Of a stretch of DNA of 64,000 bases, positions 18,020 to 28,119 are shown in pieces. Position numbers and translations under genes: made by a program. This DNA comes from Butyrivibrio sp. (GTDB lineage: Bacteria; Bacillota; Clostridia; Lachnospirales; Lachnospiraceae): contig JAMPEU010000006.1 of NCBI GenBank assembly GCA_023664865.1, positions 1 to 64,000 of the forward strand, read 5' to 3'. The notes beneath the pieces were generated by a model. It was not told the DNA's origin and ran no database searches. It worked only from the letters and a program-made list of their open reading frames with translations. The first letter of the stretch is position 1; each line of letters begins with the position of its first letter.

Positions 18020-18712
18020 ATGGATAATTACACGCTTTCAATAATTATTCCCTGCTATAACGAAAAAGACCATGTAGAGGAGCTGGTTAAGAGAGTGCTT
18101 GCAACTCCTATAGAAAATAAGGAAATTATTGTCGTTGATGATAAGAGTACGGACGGCACTTCGGAGCTTCTGGATTCGGTTATATCAAAAATGGTTACGA
18201 AGGTAATTCATCACGAAGTGAATGGTGGGAAGGGCGCGGCACTGAAAACAGGCATTAAAAATGCTACAGGAGACATTATAATCATTCAGGATGCAGATTT
18301 GGAATATGACCCGAAGGACTACCTAAGCATAATAACGCCGATACTAAAGGGCGAATGCAAAGTGTGCTATGGCTCAAGATTTTTGAATAAAAAAGGGTTT
18401 GCGGATGGAGAGTATTTAAGCAATCACCTTGCCAATAAGCTGCTGACAGGGTTGTCCAATTTCTTTACCCATCAGCGTTTGACGGATATGGAAACATGCT
18501 ATAAGGCATTTCGGCGAGAAGTTATTCAATCTGTAGAGATTTGTGAGAATCGCTTTGGATTTGAACCTGAAATTACTTCAAAAATATCGAAGATGCGCAT
18601 TAGAATAAAAGAGGTTCCTATATCCTATTGCCCCCGCTCAATGCAGGAAGGGAAAAAGATAGGAATCAAGGACGGCATAAGGGCGCTGGTATGTATATTT
18701 AAGTATCATTGA
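18020..18712 (+). CDS. Glycosyltransferase family 2, DPM/DPG synthase-like
   Basis: The GT-A protein shows [30 protein letters not shown] and QDADLEYDP, the hallmarks of dolichyl-phosphate-glucose-like polyprenyl-phosphate glycosyltransferases. ATG 18020 follows GAGGT with a good gap and is preferred over ATG 18005. It is the second such enzyme at the head of the locus. It may provide a lipid-linked donor for the GT-C-like membrane proteins further on. Confidence 0.88.
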   Translation: MDNYTLSIIIPCYNEKDHVEELVKRVLATPIENKEIIVVDDKSTDGTSELLDSVISKMVTKVIHHEVNGGKGAALKTGIKNATGDIIIIQDADLEYDPKDYLSIITPILKGECKVCYGSRFLNKKGFADGEYLSNHLANKLLTGLSNFFTHQRLTDMETCYKAFRREVIQSVEICENRFGFEPEITSKISKMRIRIKEVPISYCPRSMQEGKKIGIKDGIRALVCIFKYH

Positions 18713-18729
18713 CATGGGAGAGACAGTAA

Positions 18730-19335
18730 GTGAGTATAGATGAGAAACAGGACGACGTATCATATCAAGATAACTGGCCGCTATTTGAAAAGTTTCTAGG
18801 ATATCTTAGATATCTGAAAATAAAAAAATACATTCAGGAAATAGAGAGGCCAGTCTGCGCTGATATCGGCTGCGGATTTAATGGTAGGTTTTTATTCAGC
18901 ATAGCGGATAAGATTGGGTATGGATACGGTTTCGACTTAAGGGCTAATGGCAGGAAGACTGGGAATATAGAGATAATTAATAATAGCAGTCTGGATGGAA
19001 GGATTCCGTTGGCAGACGGCACTGTTGACAGAGTGTTCCTTCTCGCTGTACTGGAACATCTGGATGAAAACGCGGTCATTATAGATGAAAGCTTTAGGGT
19101 TCTTAAACCCAATGGAAAAATCATTCTGACAACGCCAACGACTATTGCGAAACCAGTGTTAGAGTTCCTGAGTTATCGGTTGCATTTAATTAGTGAAGAA
19201 TCTATCAGGGAACACAAGCATTATTATACAAAGAGTGAGTTACAGAGTATATTACGCAGTCATGACTGTGAATGTGAAGTTTATAAAAGATTTCAGATTT
19301 GTTTCAATCAGCTGATAGTAGGAAAAAAGAAGTGA
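18730..19335 (+). CDS. Class I SAM-dependent methyltransferase
   Basis: The 201-residue Rossmann methyltransferase has motif I CADIGCGFNGRF near residue 40, LPLADG-like acidic strand GRIPLADGTVDRV, and VLEHLDE near 115. The start is GTG 18730 with GGGAGA upstream. Its place between sugar-transfer genes and UDP-xylose synthase suggests O-methylation of a sugar or of a lipid-linked glycan. It has no poly-G tract, unlike several other methyltransferases of this locus. Confidence 0.85.
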   Translation: MSIDEKQDDVSYQDNWPLFEKFLGYLRYLKIKKYIQEIERPVCADIGCGFNGRFLFSIADKIGYGYGFDLRANGRKTGNIEIINNSSLDGRIPLADGTVDRVFLLAVLEHLDENAVIIDESFRVLKPNGKIILTTPTTIAKPVLEFLSYRLHLISEESIREHKHYYTKSELQSILRSHDCECEVYKRFQICFNQLIVGKKK

Positions 19336-19344
19336 GGTATGGAT

Positions 19345-20284
19345 ATGCGTAAAAATAGAGTTTTAGTAATGGGGGGGGGCTGGGTTTCTCGGTTCTCATT
19401 TGTGCGATAGGCTTATCGAGTCCGAAAATGATGTCATTTGTGTTGATAATTTGTTTACGGGCAGTAAAGACAATATAAGGCATTTGCTTAATAATCCATA
19501 CTTTGAATTTATCCGTCATGATGTCACTCAGCCAATCTATGTGGAATGTGACCAGATTTATAATCTCGCATGTCCGGCATCACCTGTTCATTATCAGAAA
19601 GATCCAATTTATACAACTAAAACATCCATATATGGTTCTTTTAATGCTTTAGGGCTGGCAAAAAGGACGGGGGCGAGGATTCTTCAGGCTTCCACATCTG
19701 AGGTATATGGCGATCCTGATTGTACGCCGCAGCCTGAAAGCTATAGGGGTAATGTTAATACCATAGGTCCGAGATCCTGCTATGATGAGGGAAAGAGGGT
19801 CGCGGAAACCTTGTTCTTTGACTATCATAGGATGCATGGCGTGGATATTAAAGTCATGAGGATTTTTAACACATATGGTCCCAGAATGGATATAGGAGAT
19901 GGAAGGGTTATTTCCAATTTTGTTGTACAGGCATTGAAAAATGAAGATATTACAATCTATGGTGAGGGTACCCAGACTAGGAGTTTCTGCTATGTAGATG
20001 ATTTGATTGATGGAATGATAAAATTAATGAACAGCAGGGACGGTTTTCATGGTCCTGTAAATATAGGAAATCCGGGAGAGTTTTCTATTAAAGAACTGGC
20101 TGAAATAATCATTGATATGACAAACTCGAAATCAAAGATAGTTTATAGGCCATTGCCGCAGGACGATCCGCTTCAACGCCGGCCGGATATAAGATTGGCT
20201 AAAGAGGAATTGAATTGGATGCCCAGAATTGATTTGAGGGAAGGGCTAGGCAAAACGATTGATTATTTCAAAAGTATTGTTTAG
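19345..20284 (+). CDS. UDP-glucuronate decarboxylase (UDP-xylose synthase), phase-OFF at a G9 tract
   Basis: The intended 312-residue SDR protein has the UXS pattern: [34 protein letters not shown] (catalytic Tyr/Lys) and [10 protein letters not shown]. It would convert UDP-glucuronate to UDP-xylose. Translation from ATG 19345 runs into a nine-G tract (19371-19379) lying in the NAD-binding GGAGFLG loop and then stops within 11 codons. Deleting one G (eight Gs) restores a single uninterrupted frame to the stop at 20284. The gene is therefore OFF in this sequence but otherwise intact, consistent with slipped-strand phase variation. Confidence 0.88.
19371..19379 (+). repeat. Poly-G tract G9 (OFF state) in the UDP-xylose synthase gene
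   Basis: Nine consecutive Gs at codons 9-12 put the downstream frame off by one base. Eight Gs would be in frame. Confidence 0.95.
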
Positions 20285-20340
20285 AAGTGCAGTTTATGGC
20301 ATATGGCAATGTGTCACGGATATTGTGATTGGAGAGAAAA

Positions 20341-22017
20341 ATGGTATATACGTTTATAAGTTGGATGATAATTGGAACTTCTGCGTTTCTCTGGGGGTTT
20401 AGTATTTTGTCCTTAATTGGAAGGGTTAATCATTATCAGTATAAAGATTTGGATTTAATAATAATGACAGGCCTTTGCTCTTTAACTGTTTATGCGCAGA
20501 TTTTCAGTCTGTTTTATAAGGTTGGAACGGCAGCGTTGATTGGGGTATTTTTTATTGATGCAGCATGCCTGATATTTATGTATAGAGATATTATAGAATG
20601 GATTAATAAGATGAAAAAGCTGCTTTTTTCATGCCGCCTGCTTATTGTGGTGTGTATCGGACTGGCAGCTATTATAATGTCTTTGAGCGCTGGGCAGATA
20701 TATGATACTAATCTGTACCATGCACAGGCCATTCGCTGGATTGAGGAATATAGGGTAGTACCGGGACTGGGCAATTTACATTCAAGACTGGCATGCAACA
20801 GTTCTTTTTTTTGCCTACAGGCATTGTTTAGTTTCCGCGGAATAATTGGACAATCGCTGCACGGCATGAACGGATTTATTATGTGGATTATTTTGTCATA
20901 TGTTGTTTGCTCTTTTAAATTTAGGGGAAACAAAAAAATATATGCATCTGATTTCGTACGAATGGTAGTAATTTGGTATTATGTGGGGACATCGTATTCC
21001 GTAGCGTTTTACGATGTGGCTTCACCGGGAACAGATGTTTGTACAATGGGACTGGTTGGCTATATAGTATGTAAATGGATTGATTTGCTTGAACAAGATA
21101 GGAAAAACATTGCGCCATATGCATATCTGTGTATTCTTGGAGTCTATGTTGCCACATTTAAATTGTCCTCTGCGATGATAGTCTTGTTGGTAATTATGCC
21201 GGCATACTGTTTAATCAAAGAAAGGAAATGGAAAGAGATTGCATTATATATTGGGCTGGGCGTACTTACAATTGCGCCGTTTCTTGCCAGGAATGTAATA
21301 CTTTCGGGATACCTTGTATATCCATATCCCGGATTGGATTTATTCTCCCCCGATTGGAAGATACCTGTGGAAGATGCAGAATTCATGAAGGCGTTGATAA
21401 CGACATGGGCACAGGGGTTTCGGGATACATTTAAAATGGTTTCATTTAGTGAATGGTTTCCTATTTGGAGAGAGAATATTTTGCCTTATGATTTAATCAT
21501 GCAAAGAGAGTTAATAATAGATATAATTGCAATTCCGATAGCAATAATTATTGGAATAGTCAGCGGTCTGCGTAATAAGGACTGGAATTTCTTTCATGTC
21601 ACGGCATGTTTAATAGCAGGCATTGTTTTTTGGTTCTTTAATGCGCCTACAAGGAGATTTGGTGAAATGTACCTAATCCTATTACCGGCATACTTGATTG
21701 GGAGTATTGCGAAAAATTTTAAATTCAAAAGGATAACTACAGTTGCTTTTGTTATATGGGGGGGGATTTGTATATATCATACTATGAAAGATGCGATGGT
21801 AAAAGCAGACCGGGCATATCTTATAAGAAGTGCTGATTATGACTACTTTAGCTGTCAGCAAATGGACTTTTATGGCCTGACCGTTTATTATCCTGAACAA
21901 GGTACGGACTTAACGGGTTATCATTATTTCCCGTCAGTTCCGGATGTGAATATATTATCCGGGATAGAACTCCGAGGAGATTCGTTTGAGGATGGGTTTA
22001 GGGTGCGAGAACCGTAA
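20341..22017 (+). CDS. Polytopic membrane protein, GT-C glycosyltransferase-like, phase-variable (ON)
   Basis: The 558-residue protein has about 10-12 hydrophobic helices. An acidic residue in the first periplasmic loop (GQIYDTNLYHAQAIRWI, about residue 120) is followed by LGNLHSRLACNS. The layout resembles GT-C sugar transferases or polymerases that use lipid-linked donors, but no named family was recognised. A G8 tract at codons 473-475 (WGGI) is in frame. Slippage would replace roughly the last 84 residues. ATG 20341 follows GGAGA. It converges with another membrane GT-like gene 14 bp away. Confidence 0.72.
   Translation: MVYTFISWMIIGTSAFLWGFSILSLIGRVNHYQYKDLDLIIMTGLCSLTVYAQIFSLFYKVGTAALIGVFFIDAACLIFMYRDIIEWINKMKKLLFSCRLLIVVCIGLAAIIMSLSAGQIYDTNLYHAQAIRWIEEYRVVPGLGNLHSRLACNSSFFCLQALFSFRGIIGQSLHGMNGFIMWIILSYVVCSFKFRGNKKIYASDFVRMVVIWYYVGTSYSVAFYDVASPGTDVCTMGLVGYIVCKWIDLLEQDRKNIAPYAYLCILGVYVATFKLSSAMIVLLVIMPAYCLIKERKWKEIALYIGLGVLTIAPFLARNVILSGYLVYPYPGLDLFSPDWKIPVEDAEFMKALITTWAQGFRDTFKMVSFSEWFPIWRENILPYDLIMQRELIIDIIAIPIAIIIGIVSGLRNKDWNFFHVTACLIAGIVFWFFNAPTRRFGEMYLILLPAYLIGSIAKNFKFKRITTVAFVIWGGICIYHTMKDAMVKADRAYLIRSADYDYFSCQQMDFYGLTVYYPEQGTDLTGYHYFPSVPDVNILSGIELRGDSFEDGFRVREP
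21758..21765 (+). repeat. Poly-G tract G8 (ON state) in a membrane glycosyltransferase-like gene
   Basis: Eight Gs read in frame as TGG GGG GGG A, about 84 codons before the stop. Confidence 0.93.
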
Positions 22018-22031
22018 CCTGCCCCATGACC

Positions 22032-23924
22032 TCATTTTTCCTGAATATATTCCCATATATGAATATTATCACGACTCTTTTCCGTTAGTATATATTGCTT
22101 TCCATCAAATTCTCGTTTGTCTCCCAGATTATAGCTTGAGACTATGCAATCCGGGACAAAATCTTCTTCGGAATATTTAGCTGTCTCATTTTCCACATTT
22201 ATATGTGCATAATACAGATTGTCCTTATCAATAATCCAAAGCGGATATTCATAAGTATTAAAAGAGAGTTCCAAACCTATGTTTTTAACATCGCTATCAC
22301 ATATCTCATCCATTATTTCTCGATACTCATCCGCAACATTCAAGTTGCTCACATAATACTCCTCCTGCCAGCCGCCCTTCATAATTCCACCGTGATACCA
22401 TGTCATGGCAAACAAGTCTATTGCGCAGCAGAAATAAATAATGGAAGCAGCTGTATGGCCTGCAAACTTAAACCGGCTGTTTTCATAAATATCCTGAAAC
22501 TGCACCGCTATAATAGGACATAAAAGTGCAAAATACGAAATCATAAATCTTGATACAAAAGGACCCCACCGTATGATTAGGCAAAACAAACAGAACATTC
22601 CAAATGTAAAATAAGTTGCAATGGCGGCCTTTTGTTTATGCCTTATATGACGATATAAGCACCAGCATAAGGATATAATTGATAATATTAAAACTATTGG
22701 ATTGACTGCAGTATCCTGTCCGAAGCACTGCGCTTCATAAACTTTGAATAGACTTCCATCCTCAGAAAGGGAAGGGTGATTCAATTCTACATGCAAAATG
22801 CGTGCTGCTGTAGTTACAAAACTGTATACAATCCTGTCGCTTCTGTAAATATAAATATTTGGAAAATTAAGTGTAAAATTTTTCAAAAAGTTTACTATGA
22901 GATATGTGGGCTGTGCAGTGCCTACAATCTGTCTTTGTCCTATAAAGGGCGGACTAACGGCATGGAAAGTAATAATGTTTCTTATAATTTCCGGTGAGAT
23001 AAAAATAACAAGCAAAGGGATAACGATTGCTAATAATTTAAGAATTGGCACAATTGGGTCTCTTCTTTTTATACATACCACAAGCAAGCCTACAACCATC
23101 ATAAACATTCCGATAGATACTGTGGGTTTGGTTAAATATCCGTATACAACACAGGCGCTCAATATGAGACATATATTTATATTGTTTAGGTTAAATATAA
23201 TGTGATCTTTGGATAAAGCAAAATCTAAAATAAAATGTGTAAAGATTAAGAACCAAATGCATGCAAAATGATCCACTTGCGTTGTCAATGCTTCTGCAAA
23301 CGCAATAGGCATGCACATGAATAATAAAGAAGACATTTTTGCCCATTTTTCCGTACAGCCAAGCCTATATGCCAATTTTGTGACCAGCCACGCATTGGTG
23401 ATATAGCAGGACCATTGTAGAATATGAAACAGACAATTCGTTTTGCCAAATATGATATATACATGCAGATTAATAAATTCAGTCAGAGCAGGACAGGCAA
23501 CCTGTCGTATATCATTGGTAGCAAAGTGCTTAACTGATTCATTCTGAGCCCAATGCGCAATTCGCGCCAAATGATAAGTCATGGAATCGTAATTATATGG
23601 AATAGTGCCTAACGCCCATAGAAAAGTAATTATTCCTATTATAAGATGGGGGGGGCATTTTTTTGCCATACTTAATGCCCTTGTAATAGTTAGTTTTAAG
23701 TTAAATTTACTTTTTTTAATTTTACATATAAGTATGATTAATATTACATCAAGTATAATCCAGCCCGCACATATAGAAAGCTGATTAACAGAATGGAGCA
23801 TTGAAAGGAATTCTGTTAAAAGATACATGTAAGTTACCCATGAAACGATTGCATACGAATATCGTTTTACCTTATCGCAAACTGATTCAAAAATTACGTA
23901 AAACAGAACAACTGCTAATAACAT
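22032..23924 (-). CDS. GT-C/ArnT-like polytopic membrane glycosyltransferase, phase-variable (ON)
   Basis: The 630-residue membrane protein has about a dozen helices. The first long extracytoplasmic loop contains TIPYNYDSMTYHLARIAHWAQ (Asp-Ser, then His-Arg), the layout of GT39/ArnT-type enzymes that move sugars from polyprenyl phosphate. It is one of only two minus-strand genes in the glycan locus. A C8 tract on the coding strand (codons 90-92, KKCPPHL) is in frame, so the gene is ON. A one-base slip would cut the protein near residue 95. ATG 23924 has only a weak AGG box. Confidence 0.78.
   Translation of the reverse strand: MLLAVVLFYVIFESVCDKVKRYSYAIVSWVTYMYLLTEFLSMLHSVNQLSICAGWIILDVILIILICKIKKSKFNLKLTITRALSMAKKCPPHLIIGIITFLWALGTIPYNYDSMTYHLARIAHWAQNESVKHFATNDIRQVACPALTEFINLHVYIIFGKTNCLFHILQWSCYITNAWLVTKLAYRLGCTEKWAKMSSLLFMCMPIAFAEALTTQVDHFACIWFLIFTHFILDFALSKDHIIFNLNNINICLILSACVVYGYLTKPTVSIGMFMMVVGLLVVCIKRRDPIVPILKLLAIVIPLLVIFISPEIIRNIITFHAVSPPFIGQRQIVGTAQPTYLIVNFLKNFTLNFPNIYIYRSDRIVYSFVTTAARILHVELNHPSLSEDGSLFKVYEAQCFGQDTAVNPIVLILSIISLCWCLYRHIRHKQKAAIATYFTFGMFCLFCLIIRWGPFVSRFMISYFALLCPIIAVQFQDIYENSRFKFAGHTAASIIYFCCAIDLFAMTWYHGGIMKGGWQEEYYVSNLNVADEYREIMDEICDSDVKNIGLELSFNTYEYPLWIIDKDNLYYAHINVENETAKYSEEDFVPDCIVSSYNLGDKREFDGKQYILTEKSRDNIHIWEYIQEK
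23648..23655 (+). repeat. Poly-G tract G8 (ON state; poly-C on the coding strand)
   Basis: Eight Gs on the plus strand lie in the minus-strand GT-C-like gene and encode Cys-Pro-Pro in frame. Confidence 0.93.
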
Positions 23925-23940
23925 CGCCTATACCCGTGTG

Positions 23941-23967
23941 AAGCTTAAAGGTGTCAGACTTAAGCTT
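23941..23967. promoter_or_regulatory. Inverted repeat between divergent glycan genes
   Basis: AAGCTTAA and TTAAGCTT are perfect eight-base arms around an 11-base loop in the 209-bp gap between the minus-strand GT-C-like gene and the plus-strand GT4 gene. Because the genes diverge, an operator is more likely than a terminator. Confidence 0.4.
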
Positions 23968-24050
23968 TACATTTCCTTTTTGTTTTAATATTTAGAATTA
24001 TACTTCAATACAATAATTGCGTCAATACAAGGGTAACCTACAGAAGTTCA

Positions 24051-24113
24051 ACTAAAATCATAAAATGCCTTTGAAAAATAATTATTTTATGATAGAATTA
24101 CAACTAGATTTAG
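24051..24113 (+). promoter_or_regulatory. Promoter block, copy 1 of a duplicated sequence
   Basis: TTGAAA (24071-24076) and TAGAAT (24093-24098) are 16 bases apart. The whole ~63-bp block recurs at 28120-28182 with few changes. It lies just ahead of the GT4 gene at 24134. Confidence 0.65.
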
Positions 24114-24133
24114 AGACGGTGAGCCGGAGCGAT

Positions 24134-25363
24134 ATGAAAAAGTTAGTTCAGATTAATACAGTCTGCAATAACAGCACAGGACAAATTATGCATGATATCC
24201 AAAAAGAAGCAGTAGCGCAGGGATATGATGCTATTTCATTTGTCGGAAGAAGGAAAGTATATACGGATCTTAAATGTGAGAAGTTCGGCAATCCGATATC
24301 GTTCTGGTCGCATGTGGTTATAAATACATTGTTTGACTGTCAGGGATATGGGTCATATTTCGCAACCCAAAAACTTATACGCAGACTGAGGGAAGAGAAT
24401 CCTGATATTATACATCTACACAACCTGCACGGATATTATTTGCATCTTCCGCTGTTATTCAGATACTTGAAGGAAGAGTTTAAGGGGAAGCTATTTTGGA
24501 CTTTCCATGACTGCTGGCCATTTACAGGACATTGCCCATACTTTGTAATAGCCGAATGTAGCAGATGGAAGAAAAAGTGCTATAAATGTCCACAAAAAAC
24601 GTCATATCCTATCAGCTTTTTTTTAGATTTGTCATCTAAAAACCATGAGAATAAAAAGAAAATGTTTACATCCGTTAAAAATTTGACGATTATCACCCCA
24701 TCAGAATGGTTGGGACGTTTGACAGAAAAGTCTTTTTTTAAAGGTTTTAATGTTCAGGTGATTCATAACGGAATTGACACTGGGACATTTTCGCCGTGTC
24801 TGGACAAGCTTAAAATACAGGAGATTTTGAGTAAATATAGCATTCCCGATAACAGAAAAATTTTACTGGGTGTTGCCGGCATATGGGAGTCCAGAAAAGG
24901 ACTGGATAAGTTCATTGGATTGTCTGGTTTAGTAGGAGACGATTATATAATAGTTTTGGTAGGGCTTAGTAAGCATAAGATTAAATCCATGCCAGACAGC
25001 ATAATAGGAATAGAGCGGACAGAAAACAAGGCCGATTTGGCAGTGTTGTATTCAATGGCTCATATATTTATCAACCCTTCCATGGAGGAATCATTTTCAC
25101 TGGTAACAGTTGAGGCAATGGCATGCGGAACGCCGGTGATTGCACTTGGCACCAGCGCCGTAAAAGAGCTTGTGGATGAAGACTGCGGAATAATCCTGCG
25201 GCAAAACCACGTAAAAGACTATATGGATGCCATTAAGGAAATAGAGTCAAAAAGTTTATCAAGGGAATTAATTGCGCAAAAAGCCTTGAGGTATCGTAAA
25301 GAATGTATGACAAAGAAAGTGTTGGAATTGTATGAATATACAGAGCAAGTTATTTCGGAATAA
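24134..25363 (+). CDS. Glycosyltransferase family 4
   Basis: The GT-B transferase has 409 residues. The N-terminal half contains IIHLHNLHGYYL and LFWTFHDCWPFTGHC, a stretch typical of WcaC/colanic-acid-like GT4 enzymes. The C-terminal half holds VIHNGIDT, GVAGIWESRKGLD and the nucleotide-sugar signature NPSMEESFSLVTVEAMACG. ATG 24134 is chosen because GGAG lies five bases upstream; a 23-codon longer frame starts inside the promoter block. It is cytoplasmic, probably adding a hexose to the growing repeat unit. Confidence 0.9.
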   Translation: MKKLVQINTVCNNSTGQIMHDIQKEAVAQGYDAISFVGRRKVYTDLKCEKFGNPISFWSHVVINTLFDCQGYGSYFATQKLIRRLREENPDIIHLHNLHGYYLHLPLLFRYLKEEFKGKLFWTFHDCWPFTGHCPYFVIAECSRWKKKCYKCPQKTSYPISFFLDLSSKNHENKKKMFTSVKNLTIITPSEWLGRLTEKSFFKGFNVQVIHNGIDTGTFSPCLDKLKIQEILSKYSIPDNRKILLGVAGIWESRKGLDKFIGLSGLVGDDYIIVLVGLSKHKIKSMPDSIIGIERTENKADLAVLYSMAHIFINPSMEESFSLVTVEAMACGTPVIALGTSAVKELVDEDCGIILRQNHVKDYMDAIKEIESKSLSRELIAQKALRYRKECMTKKVLELYEYTEQVISE

Positions 25364-25395
25364 GAAAGTTGATTTCTGTATTTTGAAGGAGCCGT

Positions 25396-26316
25396 ATGGA
25401 AAAAAAGATAAGTATTATTTTAGTAAATTATAATGGTGGAAAATATAATGATAAATGTATTACGTCTGTTCTGAATAGTACAATGAGAAACCAAATACAG
25501 ATAATTGTGGTTGATAATGCATCTACGGATGATTCCCTTATTTTGTTGAAAAAAAAATGGGGATGTGATGAACAGGTACAAATTATAGAATTAGATAAAA
25601 ACTATGGATTTTCAAAAGCAAATAACGAAGGCATTCGTTGGTCGATAAAACAGGGAATAAAATATTTTTTGCTTTTAAATAATGATACAGAAATAGAGCC
25701 TGATACAATAGAACGAATGTTTTTGCAATATCAAAAAACAAACGGAATTATTGTACCTAAGATTTTGTACGCTGATAGAAGAGATACTATTTGCTACGCG
25801 GGGGGCAGTTTCTCGCCAATAGTAAAAAAATCAATTCAGAGGGGGCTGAATCAAATTGATAAAGGGCAGTTTAATATAAGTGGCGAATGCCAATTTGCAA
25901 GCGGATGTGCCATGTTTCTATCAGAAGATATTGTACATCGAATCGGTTTTTTAGATGAACGCTTTTTTTTATATTATGAAGATACGGAATATAGCATGCG
26001 TGCCGCCCAAAATCATATTAGAATCTGGTATTGCGCGGAAGCAGTAGTATACCATAAAGTAAATGGCTCTACAAAAGGGAATGAAAAACCTGCCAATGCT
26101 TATTATATCAGTAGAAACTGGTTGCTTTGCAATAGCATTCATTTGTATAAAAAGCATCATTTGAATAGTAGATTTTATATTTTTCTTTTATACTTTTTCT
26201 GCAATAGGTTTGCATGGATTATAATTTGGTTCTTACAAGGGAGAAGAAATATGTGCAGGGCACAGATGCAGGGAATAATTGATTTTTATCGTAAGAAATG
26301 GGGAAATAAAGAATGA
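25396..26316 (+). CDS. Glycosyltransferase family 2, rhamnosyltransferase-like
   Basis: The 306-residue GT-A protein shows SIILVNYNGGK, VVDNASTDDS, KNYGFSKANNEGI, LLLNNDTEIEP (D-x-D-like) and RFFLYYEDTEYSMRA, matching WbbL/rhamnosyltransferase-like GT2 enzymes. AAGGAG precedes ATG 25396. It carries a G6 run (25800-25805, YAGGS) that is in frame and also encodes a conserved family motif. Its stop overlaps the next start by four bases, indicating translational coupling. Confidence 0.9.
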   Translation: MEKKISIILVNYNGGKYNDKCITSVLNSTMRNQIQIIVVDNASTDDSLILLKKKWGCDEQVQIIELDKNYGFSKANNEGIRWSIKQGIKYFLLLNNDTEIEPDTIERMFLQYQKTNGIIVPKILYADRRDTICYAGGSFSPIVKKSIQRGLNQIDKGQFNISGECQFASGCAMFLSEDIVHRIGFLDERFFLYYEDTEYSMRAAQNHIRIWYCAEAVVYHKVNGSTKGNEKPANAYYISRNWLLCNSIHLYKKHHLNSRFYIFLLYFFCNRFAWIIIWFLQGRRNMCRAQMQGIIDFYRKKWGNKE

Positions 26317-28031
26317 AGATAAGAAATGAAAGCAAGTGGATTGCATATATTTTTTTGATTTCGATAGTGGCTTATGGTATTATTATATCTTTTTTTACAT
26401 CTACAGTTCACGTTGGCGTTGACGAGGAATTATATGTGTCTTTAGCGCGTTCATTTCATTACAAAGGGAATTTTGAGTATGAAAATCAAATCATGGATTA
26501 TAATTGCGTATTATATTCCATGATAATCTCAATTGCGTATTATTTTTATTCGCCACAAAATATTCTGTTCATTATGAGAATGATAGGGGTTATCAGCATG
26601 ACGTCGGCGATATTTCCTATTTATTTTCTTGCAAAGGATATTCTGCAGGATAATAAAAAAGCTGTCTTAATGAGTGGATTTTTAATGACAATGCCGTATA
26701 TGTTTGACTGCGCTTATATTATGCAGGAGGTGCTGAGTTATCCGTTATTTATGTGGACGGCATTCTTTTTATATTGCGCTTTTGGAAGAAATAATAAGGA
26801 AAATATGTTTCATGTCATAACAAGTTCTATATTTTCAGTTTTATGCGTGTTCACTAAAACATATATGTTCTTTATTCCCTTTGTAATAAATGCAAACTCA
26901 CTATATGATATAGCAAGGAAAGAAAATAAAAGAAAATATATTTTGAATACAGTTGTATATGACATTGTATATTTTTGTTTTTTTATGGGAATGTATTTTT
27001 GCATTTTTGTAATAAACGGCTTTGAGAAAGGAAGTAATCATTATGCATCCGTATTTTCTAATTTATTTCCCATTAGTATAAACACAGTAATTTACGGTGT
27101 TATAGGCTGTATTATTTATGCTGCATTTTTTGCTGTCAACACCGGCATTTTCCCGATAGGCACAATTATTTGCAAGTGGCTTGGCGGGGATAGGACATGG
27201 CTGATTCGGTTTTTGCTGGTGTCAATCGCTTTTATGATTCCTGAAATAGTCTTTATGATTTTTTTGGCAGAAGAAGGCACAGGGACTCTGCCGCATAAAT
27301 TTTATTTTCGCTATTTCCAAATTTTTGTGCCGCTTATTTTGATTCTATTTATAAAATATAAAGAAAATACGGGGTTGGGAAAAGCGCATGGAATACAGGC
27401 GGGAATGATAATGAGTTTATGCATTACAACATTATATTTCTTTTGTATGCAGGGAAAGACCAGAGAGGGTATTATAGACGGTCACTTATTTTTATTTATT
27501 GAGAATATATCTAAATATATTGTGCCATATGCGGATATTGCAATAATGTTACTATTATTGGCAGCACTGGTATTCGTATTGTGGTTATTTCGTAAGAATG
27601 AAACTATTCAGCTAATGAACAAGCTGGTAAAAGTAGGAATAATAGGTATAGTATTTTTTTGGATAATAGAAACAGTTCAGCTGCCATTTTATACTAATGT
27701 AATAGCAGATGGAAAAACTATACAAAATGACAGTATTAAAATAGCGCAGTATTTGAATCAGGAAAAATATGAACATATCTACTATGTTTGCGACGCCCAA
27801 AATGCGGGCTCTGGTTACATAAGAAATTTTTATGGGTATATTATTCAGTCGTATGAAACAATATCGGAAGAAGATATGCTTGAACTTTTTCAGATGCAGC
27901 CAAAGGAATCCCAAATAGCTTTTTTGGCTGCATCTGAAGTGGAGATAGATAATAATAGGCTGGAGTGCATATCTTTGGATACTGAAAGGTTGATATTATA
28001 TGTTCCTGCTGAAACAGCATTGGAAGAATGA
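26313..28031 (+). CDS. GT-C-like polytopic membrane protein (ArnT/GT39-type)
   Basis: The protein has 572 residues and about 12 hydrophobic helices. An extracytoplasmic loop begins VHVGVDEELYVSLARSFHYKG, whose Asp-Glu placement resembles the catalytic acid loop of lipid-linked sugar transferases. The small C-terminal domain is soluble. It starts in an ATGA overlap with the GT2 gene. It is the third large GT-C-like protein of the locus and the only one without a poly-G tract. Confidence 0.75.
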   Translation: MKIRNESKWIAYIFLISIVAYGIIISFFTSTVHVGVDEELYVSLARSFHYKGNFEYENQIMDYNCVLYSMIISIAYYFYSPQNILFIMRMIGVISMTSAIFPIYFLAKDILQDNKKAVLMSGFLMTMPYMFDCAYIMQEVLSYPLFMWTAFFLYCAFGRNNKENMFHVITSSIFSVLCVFTKTYMFFIPFVINANSLYDIARKENKRKYILNTVVYDIVYFCFFMGMYFCIFVINGFEKGSNHYASVFSNLFPISINTVIYGVIGCIIYAAFFAVNTGIFPIGTIICKWLGGDRTWLIRFLLVSIAFMIPEIVFMIFLAEEGTGTLPHKFYFRYFQIFVPLILILFIKYKENTGLGKAHGIQAGMIMSLCITTLYFFCMQGKTREGIIDGHLFLFIENISKYIVPYADIAIMLLLLAALVFVLWLFRKNETIQLMNKLVKVGIIGIVFFWIIETVQLPFYTNVIADGKTIQNDSIKIAQYLNQEKYEHIYYVCDAQNAGSGYIRNFYGYIIQSYETISEEDMLELFQMQPKESQIAFLAASEVEIDNNRLECISLDTERLILYVPAETALEE

Positions 28032-28119
28032 CAATTATGGGGAAGCTCAAAGCTTTCTAAAACATGAAGCATAACAAAGTAATCCGATGTGAATTAGAAG
28101 GGCTGACCAACTCTGCTAT

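Noticed and set aside
24617..25557. Homopolymer sequencing error as the explanation for all frame breaks
   Set aside because: A T8 run (24617-24624) and an A9 run (25549-25557) in the same locus are in frame, and five of the eleven G tracts are too. Error cannot explain the local concentration of G runs, although it remains possible for single OFF calls.
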